A DNA stretch of 64,000 nucleotides from Rikenellaceae bacterium (GTDB lineage Bacteria > Bacteroidota > Bacteroidia > Bacteroidales > Rikenellaceae), in contig SUZC01000011.1 of assembly GCA_015060165.1 (NCBI GenBank), positions 1-64,000 of the forward strand, in the 5' to 3' direction. Position numbers and translations under genes: made by a program. Shown piece by piece: positions 57,864 through 64,000 of this stretch (the stretch's first letter is position 1; each line of letters opens with the position of its first letter). The notes under the pieces were generated by a model, which did not search any database, was not told the origin of the DNA, and saw nothing but the letters and a program-made list of their open reading frames with translations.

Positions 57864-58991
57864 ATGCAAAAATCAAAGGTCTTTTTCACAGATTTCCGTA
57901 CCAAGGCACACGGTGATGGGTTGCCTACCAAGCTCAAAAAACTTATCCGTAAAGCGGGTATTGCCGATCTGGATATGCAAGGTAAATTCGTTGCAATAAA
58001 ACTCCATTTTGGCGAGCTTGGAAATATCAGTTATTTGCGTCCCAACTATGCGCGTGCTGTGGTCGATGTGGTGAAGGAATTGGGCGGTAAGCCTTTCCTG
58101 ACGGATTGCAATACGATGTATCCCGGTAGCCGCAAAAATGCCATTGAGCATCTCTATTGTGCTTGGGAGAACGGATTTACACCGCTTACGGTTGGATGCC
58201 CCATAATCATTGGCGACGGATTGAAGGGAACCGACGATGTGGACGTTAAGGTCGAGGGTGGAGAGTATGTGGAGTATGCCAAGATTGGCCGTGCGGTGAT
58301 GGATGCCGATATCTTCATTAGCCTCAATCACTTCAAAGGCCACGAAATGACAGGTTTTGGCGGTGCGATAAAGAATATCGGAATGGGATGCGGGTCACGA
58401 GCAGGAAAGACCGAGCAACACATCAGCGGTCAGCCGGTAATTGATGCAGAGTTGTGTCGTGGTTGTAAAAAGTGCCTGGCACAGTGTGCAAATAATGGCC
58501 TTGTATTCGATGAACAGACTCGCAAGATGTCGGTCGATAAGCAGAATTGTGTGGGTTGTGGTCGCTGTTTGGGTGCTTGTAATTTCGATGCTATCAATTT
58601 TGAAGATTTCCACGCTCCTAAGTTGTTGAATTGCAAGATGGCAGAGTATGCTAAGGCGGTAGTGACAGGGCGTCCTCAATTCCATATCTCGTTGGTAGTA
58701 GATGTCTCGCCTAATTGCGATTGTCACGCCGAAAACGATGCTCCTATTTTGCCTAATATCGGAATGTTTGCTTCGGCCGATCCGTTAGCTTTGGATCAGG
58801 CTTGTGTCGATGCTTGTTTGGCTGCAACGCCTATGCCGGGAAGTCAACTTTATGATCGTATGCACGCTCACGATTTTTGTGATCATCACGATCATTTCCG
58901 CAATTCAACGCCCGAATCGGAGTGGAAGTCGTGTTTGGAGCATGCAGCGAAGATTGGATTAGGCTCGAGAGAGTATGAGTTGATAAAGTAG
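57864..58991 (+). CDS. DUF362 protein with two [4Fe-4S] ferredoxin motifs
   Basis: 375 residues from the ATG at 57864, with no signal; the open frame upstream to 57813 is leader DNA. Residues 1-190 are DUF362 (VAIKLHFGELGNISYLRPNYARAVV near residue 35, FISLNHFKGHEMTGFGGAIKNIGMGCGSRAGK near residue 152). Two ferredoxin-type motifs follow: CRGCKKCLAQC near residue 197 and CVGCGRCLGAC near residue 228. The region after contains FHISLVVDVSPNCDCHAENDAPILPNIGMFASADPLALDQACVD, a common DUF362 end. The role is unknown; proteins of this type occur as standalone redox components in anaerobes. Confidence 0.9.
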   Translation: MQKSKVFFTDFRTKAHGDGLPTKLKKLIRKAGIADLDMQGKFVAIKLHFGELGNISYLRPNYARAVVDVVKELGGKPFLTDCNTMYPGSRKNAIEHLYCAWENGFTPLTVGCPIIIGDGLKGTDDVDVKVEGGEYVEYAKIGRAVMDADIFISLNHFKGHEMTGFGGAIKNIGMGCGSRAGKTEQHISGQPVIDAELCRGCKKCLAQCANNGLVFDEQTRKMSVDKQNCVGCGRCLGACNFDAINFEDFHAPKLLNCKMAEYAKAVVTGRPQFHISLVVDVSPNCDCHAENDAPILPNIGMFASADPLALDQACVDACLAATPMPGSQLYDRMHAHDFCDHHDHFRNSTPESEWKSCLEHAAKIGLGSREYELIK

Positions 58992-59053
58992 GATTTTACG
59001 CATTGTTGTAGTCGCTGGTTGTGACGGATGGTGATAACCACATGATGATACAA

Positions 59054-59085
59054 AAAGAGGTTGCCGAATATCGCGCAACCTCTTT
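59054..59085. terminator. Terminator between the DUF362 and BACON genes
   Basis: Perfect 11-bp arms AAAGAGGTTGC (59054-59064) and GCAACCTCTTT (59075-59085), between convergent genes. Confidence 0.8.
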
Positions 59086-59110
59086 ATTTGTTTAATTTAT
59101 ATTGTTCAGA

Positions 59111-59779
59111 CTACTCCTCGCTGCTCGCTGCTGCTTGGATGATAGTAACTGTTTGACTCAACGTTTTGTAGGAGAACTTAATTGTCGCTTGACGCTCCTC
59201 GCCAGTGGTGTTGGGGGCAACCTTGAAGCGCCACTGAGAAGTCGCATATGCACGACCCTCACCATCGACTCTTGTAATCCAAGTGGCGGCTGGATCGATA
59301 GCAATCTCACATACTACATTGCTCTTTACCTCTACGTTAACGATCTCACCCTCGGCTACTACGTTATATTGTGTAACAGTAACGTTGATAACATCCATCT
59401 GCTTCTGAGTGATTGTGATAGACTTGTTGTAGTTACCAGATGATACATACAATTTTGCAGTACGATCAGCATAGCTGCTATTCGGGGTTGCTGTAACTTT
59501 AATGATACTTGGATTAGCCTCGTCGCCAATACCACTTTTGGTGTTGATTGAGCACCATTCCTCTTTGTTGGCGCTATTGTCCTGCACCAAACGTGCAGTC
59601 CAGTTGTCGGTAGAAAGAACTTTGACATCTGATGTGCCACCCTCTGTTGTAAATGTAATATCGCCTGAGGCAATGTTGAGAATGCCAGACTTCTCTGCAC
59701 CAGGCAATGAAGCGTCGGGTTGAGTATCACACGCTACTGCAGCAATTGCCAAAGCGAAGATGAAGATAAATTTTTTCAT
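59111..59779 (-). CDS. BACON-domain lipoprotein
   Basis: 222 residues. Lipobox AVAC with Cys 17. Two BACON domains are visible: residues about 35-130 (ILNIASGDITFTTEGGTSDVKVLSTDNWTARL ... DRTAKLYVSSGNYNKSITITQKQ) and about 132-218 (VNVTVTQYNVVAEGEIVNVEVKSNVVCEIAIDPAATWIT). These immunoglobulin-like folds are typical of Bacteroidetes surface lipoproteins and are thought to bind carbohydrate or mucin or to serve as spacers. No enzymatic module is attached. It is monocistronic, with a promoter just upstream. Confidence 0.9.
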   Translation of the reverse strand: MKKFIFIFALAIAAVACDTQPDASLPGAEKSGILNIASGDITFTTEGGTSDVKVLSTDNWTARLVQDNSANKEEWCSINTKSGIGDEANPSIIKVTATPNSSYADRTAKLYVSSGNYNKSITITQKQMDVINVTVTQYNVVAEGEIVNVEVKSNVVCEIAIDPAATWITRVDGEGRAYATSQWRFKVAPNTTGEERQATIKFSYKTLSQTVTIIQAAASSEE

Positions 59780-59823
59780 AATTTTATTGGTTTAAATGTT
59801 TTTTCTATTTTTATATCATTTCA

Positions 59824-59831
59824 CAAATGTA
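59824..59831 (-). promoter_or_regulatory. -7 promoter element for the BACON lipoprotein gene
   Basis: TACATTTG in minus-strand sense, 45 bp before the ATG at 59779. No -33 TTTG is clear. Confidence 0.5.
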
Positions 59832-60013
59832 GACAAAAAAATCGATTTGTGTATAACACTAACGCTAATTTGAGAGTTGGTGTGAGTGCAAAGGTATAAT
59901 TATTTATTCTTCTTGCCCGAGTTTTTACTGCGATACGCCCAAAATAACGGGTGAAATGACCATTAAGTGTGGTTAAATGCTCAAAATAATTTGGATTTTT
60001 TAGCGCAGGATGA

Positions 60014-60448
60014 CTAAAAATCCATTTTGTAGACATTAGTTTGCCGTTGTTCGAATCCGGCTGAGCGATAGAGCTCGTTGGCGGCTATGCGTGATGGTCG
60101 CGAGGTAAGCAACAACGAGCATGGGGCAAGTGTGCGAGCGTAGGCGATAGCCTCGTTAATGAGCAAGCGTCCTAACGCTTTACCTCGCATTGATGAGTCG
60201 ACAACAACATCTTCTATCCAGACCTTTCTTCCGGTGGGAGTATCGTAGTGGGCCAGCGATAGCATCCCGACCAATTGCTGGTCGGTATACATAACCATGA
60301 GACGGGTCGATGCACATTCGATTATTGTGCGTAGCTCCTTCTGCGTGAAGTTGGGTTTACGAGAGGATAGCTGATGCAACAGTTGTTCGATAGGCTTGCA
60401 TAGCGATGGGTCGAACTCGGTAATATGCTCTATTCTGATATTGCACAT
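60014..60448 (-). CDS. GNAT family N-acetyltransferase
   Basis: 144 residues from the ATG at 60448; an earlier ATG at 60490 would overlap the upstream yitT-like gene by 38 bp. Single GNAT domain: QLVGMLSLAHYDTPTGRKVWIEDVVVDSSMRGKALGRLLINEAIAYA, where the acetyl-CoA loop is RGKALGRLL near residue 92, then a C-terminal RIAANELYRSAGFEQRQTNVYKM. Substrate unknown. It lies 4 bp downstream of the YitT-like gene, so the two are co-transcribed. Confidence 0.88.
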   Translation of the reverse strand: MCNIRIEHITEFDPSLCKPIEQLLHQLSSRKPNFTQKELRTIIECASTRLMVMYTDQQLVGMLSLAHYDTPTGRKVWIEDVVVDSSMRGKALGRLLINEAIAYARTLAPCSLLLTSRPSRIAANELYRSAGFEQRQTNVYKMDF

Positions 60449-60452
60449 ATTG

Positions 60453-61415
60453 CTACAATTTGATTGGTTGGAATCCACGACCGTATACACCCATAACCGA
60501 GCCTACTGTGATGAAGGCGTCGGGATCTATGCGTTTGACAAAATTTAACACAGTGGGAGTCTCGCGGTTGCTACAAACAACCATCACCATCTTCGAACGA
60601 CGATGGGTATATCCTCCTTCAGAATCGAGAAGGGTAACTCCTCTGCCGAGTTCGTAATTCAGGGCGGTTGTTATCTCCTCATATTTAGGCGATATGATAA
60701 ATACTTGACTCGATTGTTTATTACCCGCAAGAATCATATCGACTGTGTAACCAAATACTAGTGTCATAATGTAACCGTAGATGGCTGCATCAATTGAGAA
60801 TCCGACAGTCAGAGATGATGCGATGATGAGTAGGTCGAGAATAAAGATTATTCGACCATAGCTTATGGCGCGGAACTTGTTTATTATCATTGCTAGGATA
60901 TCGGTTCCTCCGGCTGATCCCCCTTGCATTAGGGCCATGGCTACTCCAAAACCGGTAATCACACCTCCGACAACCATCGAAAGGAATCTATCGAGATGCA
61001 GAAAGTCGTCGGCGGGAAGAATCTCCTGCCATACATTCATCGACATCGATAGCACGAATATGCAGTATATGGTCTTGATGCCGAAATTCCAGCCCAATAT
61101 AAATCCGGCGGCTATGAGGAGTACAACGTTTATACAGAGTACAATTGTACCAATCTTAATATCCCATCCGAAACTGTTTTCAAGGGCTGTACTGATTACA
61201 ATTGCAAGACCCGATGCGGCACCACTGGTACTTTTGGCGGGTAACACACAACCAATCCAACCGAAAGAGTATAGGCACATACCAATTGTCATAATGATAT
61301 ACTCCTTGATGGTTTTGAATATGCTGGGCTGTTTGCCGATAGTTTGAGCCAGCGCCCTATTCGGGATTGAATTTTTTATTTTGCTTGTGGTTGGTGAGGT
61401 TGGTTTATTTGTCAT
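60453..61415 (-). CDS. YitT family membrane protein
   Basis: 320 residues. About six hydrophobic segments (residues about 35-235), then a cytoplasmic DUF2179 domain (VFIISPKYEEITTALNYELGRGVTLLDSEGGYTHRRSKMVMVVCSNRETPTVLNFVKRIDPDAFITVGSVMGVYGRGF). The family is widespread; the C-terminal domain has a ferredoxin-like fold, and the substrate is unknown. The N-terminal 35 residues are basic and rich in serine and threonine. The GNAT gene follows directly. Confidence 0.88.
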   Translation of the reverse strand: MTNKPTSPTTSKIKNSIPNRALAQTIGKQPSIFKTIKEYIIMTIGMCLYSFGWIGCVLPAKSTSGAASGLAIVISTALENSFGWDIKIGTIVLCINVVLLIAAGFILGWNFGIKTIYCIFVLSMSMNVWQEILPADDFLHLDRFLSMVVGGVITGFGVAMALMQGGSAGGTDILAMIINKFRAISYGRIIFILDLLIIASSLTVGFSIDAAIYGYIMTLVFGYTVDMILAGNKQSSQVFIISPKYEEITTALNYELGRGVTLLDSEGGYTHRRSKMVMVVCSNRETPTVLNFVKRIDPDAFITVGSVMGVYGRGFQPIKL

Positions 61416-61614
61416 AGTAGTGTTTGGTATTCGTTTTGGTTTGCATCAATATAGCATATTCCAAAGTGTGAAATTAATATAATTTCCGTGAAGTTTTACA
61501 CCCGCAGCCGAAAATATTTTGTTTTGAGATATTTTTTTTTGATTAGCACCCCGAATAACCATATAAATTATGCTCGCTACATAAGTTGCATGGGGCGGTA
61601 AAAGTTTATAAACG

Positions 61615-61653
61615 AAAAAGCCCAAAGATCGAGAAACGAATCTTCGGGCTTTT
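61615..61653 (-). terminator. Terminator after the BamA-like gene
   Basis: AAAAGCCC-AAAGAT pairs with ATCTT-CGGGCTTTT around loop CGAGAAACGA, allowing one mismatch, 20 bp after the minus-strand stop codon at 61674. Confidence 0.65.
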
Positions 61654-61673
61654 GTTTGTTGCTTAATGTTGAC

Positions 61674-63083
61674 TTAGAACAAGTATCCGGTATTGATGTA
61701 GAATGCACCGTTACCATCCTGTTTATGGTATTTTCCAACTGGCTTACCATACTCCAAGCAGACGATAAAGTTCTGATTCATAATAAAGCGGAAACCTGCA
61801 CCTACCGTAACGTGAGGACGGTCACGATCCAATCCGCGCGACATATACTCATCGTATTCGCTCTTTGCTGCTTGGAACTCTGCTGTAGTGGCAAACTCTG
61901 AGGCATCGCGGCCAAACGACATATCGTATTGGCGTGTTACCATTGTACCATCGCTAAATAGGTTCAAACCGAAAGCTATGTTTTGCTTCCAAAGTGCAAA
62001 CGACACGAATCGCCATCTGATCTCGGCGTTGTATGAAGCCATATCCAAACCGTGAACGCGATTACGCATAATACCACGAATTGTTCTGAAACCACCCATT
62101 CCGTCGCGGTCGTATGTCTGACCCATAGTGGTTATGTATGGCAGTACGTAGTAGGGTACATCATCGCCAATCGAGCCCTCGTAATTAAGACGATATGCGA
62201 AGGTCAATTTGTCGTTTTTTACGATTGGCAGATAGTGGCGGAACGTGGCTGAGTATTTATAGTAGGGGTTTGTCGTTCCGAGCCATTTGGGGGCTAATAT
62301 CATATGTGCCTCGGCCCATACTCCACGTGAAGGAGCACCCTCCTTGTCGCGTGTATCGTATAGCAATCCCACGCGTGCTGTGCTATTAAAACCTCCATCA
62401 GCAACATCGTCGGGAATAATTCCCCACGTGCGGTATTGCTCGAAGAGTGTAGGCTCGCTGTCGGGGAAGACTTTGTTCTCATCCTTGTTTTTATTAATCT
62501 TTTCGCGGTTGATGGCTCCCACTTTGAAATAACTCATATGATAGCCAGCCTCCCAGAAGAGTTTGTTCTTCCATATGTTACCCGTAAAGTCAGCCTTGAA
62601 AAGTGCTGCAAGGCGATTGATTCGGTATTTTGGAGTGTAGAAATACATATCGTCGCGCTCCTTTCCTGCATCGACCTTCTCGTAATCGAAATACGACATA
62701 TAACCGTTGAAGCCGTAGAAGTCCATCGCTTTGTCGTTGGTGATGGTCAAGGCTGTCGAGAAACGAATCCCCGGAATCATAAATTTGTTATCGTACGAGA
62801 TAACATACAACTGCGAACCTTTGGTAAAAAATGAGGCCTCGAAATACCACTGCTGACGAGTGTTGGGATAGTTCTCGCCATTACCAAAATCGTAAATATT
62901 GAGCAATGCTCCCAACTGAAAACCCTTGTCGGCATCGAAGGCTACCGCTGGCAAGGGTCCGAAATTATATCCTGTCTTGATAATCTCCTTGCTTTCAGAG
63001 GTAGATGAATCTTGCTCCTGAGCGCTAATGCTGTGCAGGGTTAGTGTCGCAAATGCGATTGTTAAAAATAATCTTATTTTCAT
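61674..63083 (-). CDS. BamA/TamA-like outer-membrane beta-barrel protein
   Basis: 469 residues from the ATG at 63083, which starts a signal peptide (MKIRLFLTIAFATLTLHSISAQ); nine more codons are open upstream. The mature protein lacks POTRA repeats and opens directly into barrel-like strands. The surface-antigen-type end GGFRTIRGIMRNRVHGLDMASYNAEIRWRFVSF near residue 325 holds the conserved strand and loop of Bac_surface_Ag (PF01103). The final VGAGFRFIMNQNFIVCLEYGKPV and aromatic C-terminus LF close the barrel. Members outside the BAM complex are of unknown function. The upstream acyltransferase gene ends 7 bp before, so the two may be co-transcribed. Confidence 0.82.
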   Translation of the reverse strand: MKIRLFLTIAFATLTLHSISAQEQDSSTSESKEIIKTGYNFGPLPAVAFDADKGFQLGALLNIYDFGNGENYPNTRQQWYFEASFFTKGSQLYVISYDNKFMIPGIRFSTALTITNDKAMDFYGFNGYMSYFDYEKVDAGKERDDMYFYTPKYRINRLAALFKADFTGNIWKNKLFWEAGYHMSYFKVGAINREKINKNKDENKVFPDSEPTLFEQYRTWGIIPDDVADGGFNSTARVGLLYDTRDKEGAPSRGVWAEAHMILAPKWLGTTNPYYKYSATFRHYLPIVKNDKLTFAYRLNYEGSIGDDVPYYVLPYITTMGQTYDRDGMGGFRTIRGIMRNRVHGLDMASYNAEIRWRFVSFALWKQNIAFGLNLFSDGTMVTRQYDMSFGRDASEFATTAEFQAAKSEYDEYMSRGLDRDRPHVTVGAGFRFIMNQNFIVCLEYGKPVGKYHKQDGNGAFYINTGYLF

Positions 63084-63090
63084 CGGTTTC

Positions 63091-64000
63091 CTAATTTTCG
63101 TTAAATACAATGTTTCTTATTTGCGAATATTTATTGCGCAATTCTTTGTTAATAAGCAGTTTGATATCCGATCCGGCCAGTCGCATCAGTCGCCAGGTTT
63201 CGTGAGCGACAATTGGCGCAGGCAATAACATAACTATGACGGGCAGAGCCCATTGCCAGGGCAGTGCTATGAATGCTACTACGGAATAGATAATCATCAA
63301 TAGTGGCCATAGTAACAGATTTACTAGATAGCGAATTGAATTGCGGAAAGCGTAATCCTTGAGCTTGGTAAAAATGAAATTACAAAGCAACTTGATTGGC
63401 AGAGTAAGTATTGAAACCGGAATGCAATATGGCAATGCTACCAGCAGGAACAAGAATTTCAATACTCGCGACAGAATCGGATACTTGATAGATACCGACG
63501 CCAAACTGATTTTGTCTGATTTACGCAACTTCGATGCTTCGCGGCCCAGATTTAACAACTTCTCGGCTCGGTCAGGCGTTTCGTTCCTCATTTGGGCGAT
63601 TTGCTGTACCGTATAGTTGTTTGCCTTGAAGTGGGCATCGAGTCGATTCATTCGGCGACCACACTCATCATATTTGAATTGCTGTACTTGGCGTTTCACC
63701 ACAGCAGCACAAATCTCGTAAGTCGCATCGTAATCCTCATCGTTGGGGATGTGGAATATTGATTGACGCATACGCTCGGCGAGCATATCGCGCATAAGAT
63801 TTATCTGCTCCTGCGTAGATATTGCATTGTGTTCGCCGATGAATTGTCCCACATTAATTGGGTCGCCAATCTCAACGCGTACCGTGGAACGGAAACGGAA
63901 GAAACTACCGTATCGCATGCCAACGGGGACAATGTAGAGAGGTGTATCTGGCATAAGTTCCTGTGCCTGAAATGCGATTCTGAATATACCTTTCGATAGT
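63091..64000 (-). CDS. PlsC-like phospholipid acyltransferase, N-terminus outside window
   Basis: The frame is open past an internal ATG at 63954 to the window edge, with 15 further codons (SKGIFRIAFQAQELM) that match this family, so the true start is to the right of 64000. The visible C-terminal part contains YIVPVGMRYGSFFRFRSTVRVEIGDPI, typical of the 1-acyl-glycerol-3-phosphate acyltransferase core after the NHx4D and FPEG blocks, which would be outside. It continues with two hydrophobic segments near the end (FLFLLVALPYCIPVSILTLP and LLLWPLLMIIYSVVAFIALP) and a basic tail, an extension common in Bacteroidetes. Phospholipid synthesis at the inner membrane is likely. Confidence 0.82.
   Translation of the reverse strand, partial: LSKGIFRIAFQAQELMPDTPLYIVPVGMRYGSFFRFRSTVRVEIGDPINVGQFIGEHNAISTQEQINLMRDMLAERMRQSIFHIPNDEDYDATYEICAAVVKRQVQQFKYDECGRRMNRLDAHFKANNYTVQQIAQMRNETPDRAEKLLNLGREASKLRKSDKISLASVSIKYPILSRVLKFLFLLVALPYCIPVSILTLPIKLLCNFIFTKLKDYAFRNSIRYLVNLLLWPLLMIIYSVVAFIALPWQWALPVIVMLLPAPIVAHETWRLMRLAGSDIKLLINKELRNKYSQIRNIVFNEN

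Noticed and set aside
59821..60036. 71-codon minus-strand open frame between the GNAT and BACON genes
   Set aside because: It overlaps the end of the GNAT gene in another frame, has low-complexity composition and no family resemblance; the segment contains the BACON promoter instead.
60050..60095. Possible tRNA T-arm-like GTTCGAATCC
   Set aside because: It lies inside the GNAT coding sequence and no matching acceptor, anticodon or D-arm can be built around it.

Overview
The window is a chromosomal segment of a member of the Bacteroidales, probably an Alistipes-like (Rikenellaceae) gut bacterium. The main evidence is the promoter grammar: many genes have a Bacteroidetes -7 element TAnnTTTG upstream, in the best cases with TTTG 19-20 nt before it. 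Other evidence is the signal peptides ending in AQ, the many lipoboxes, BACON and DUF5020 proteins, OMP_b-brl_3 barrels, polysaccharide-type hydrolases (GH2, GH95, a GH32-like protein) and dxs, rpoN, rlmH and asnS of Bacteroidales type. Genus placement is an inference.

Left edge (1-1485): the tail of a DUF234 ATPase, then about 1.1 kb of degraded DNA with spaced GTACC repeats and the severed C-terminus of a histidine kinase. Region 1486-5669: a secreted metallophosphoesterase, a GH32-like lipoprotein whose start is one base out of frame at an A5G5 run, and a DUF6624 lipoprotein. Region 5850-13825: tRNA-Phe, a rhodanese lipoprotein, gcvT, a GNAT-like protein, a DUF4332 protein, a lipocalin, a secreted propeller-like protein coupled to dxs, and a radical SAM protein. 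Region 13850-17373: an AraC regulator, a dispersed repeat, a DUF4886 SGNH protein, and fba with an unusual 113-bp duplication of its 3' end and terminator.

Region 17647-24104 is a probable minus-strand operon: ROK sugar kinase, YeiH-type exporter, secreted endonuclease/exonuclease/phosphatase-fold protein, secreted GH2 beta-galactosidase. A GDPD lipoprotein diverges from it. Region 25288-31793 (minus) has a TPR/HTH sensor lipoprotein with a long inverted repeat over its promoter, an intergenic segment that folds like a structured RNA, a membrane protein, rpoN, an SGNH hydrolase and asnS. From 31949 on the plus strand come a truncated GH2-like protein, rlmH, an LTA-synthase-like sulfatase, a DUF2156-GNAT fusion and a secreted FAD oxidoreductase. 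On the minus strand an exported Gfo/Idh/MocA oxidoreductase follows a GH95 fucosidase. A Tsx-like DUF5020 porin plus NCS2 permease make a nucleobase/nucleoside uptake pair.

Region 45683-51815 is the most coherent system in the window. One promoter and one terminator enclose omega-amidase, iorA, iorB, an aminotransferase, an AMP-forming arylacetate-CoA ligase and a double ACT protein. Together these can turn arylacetate into an aromatic amino acid by reductive carboxylation, or run the other way as a fermentation. I argue below that the gene content favours the assimilatory direction. The right end (52276-64000) has two TonB-receptor-like barrels facing each other, a DUF362 ferredoxin-like protein, a BACON lipoprotein, YitT plus GNAT, a BamA-like barrel, and the 3' part of a PlsC-like acyltransferase cut by the window edge.

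I found no CRISPR array, prophage, intact insertion sequence or rRNA.
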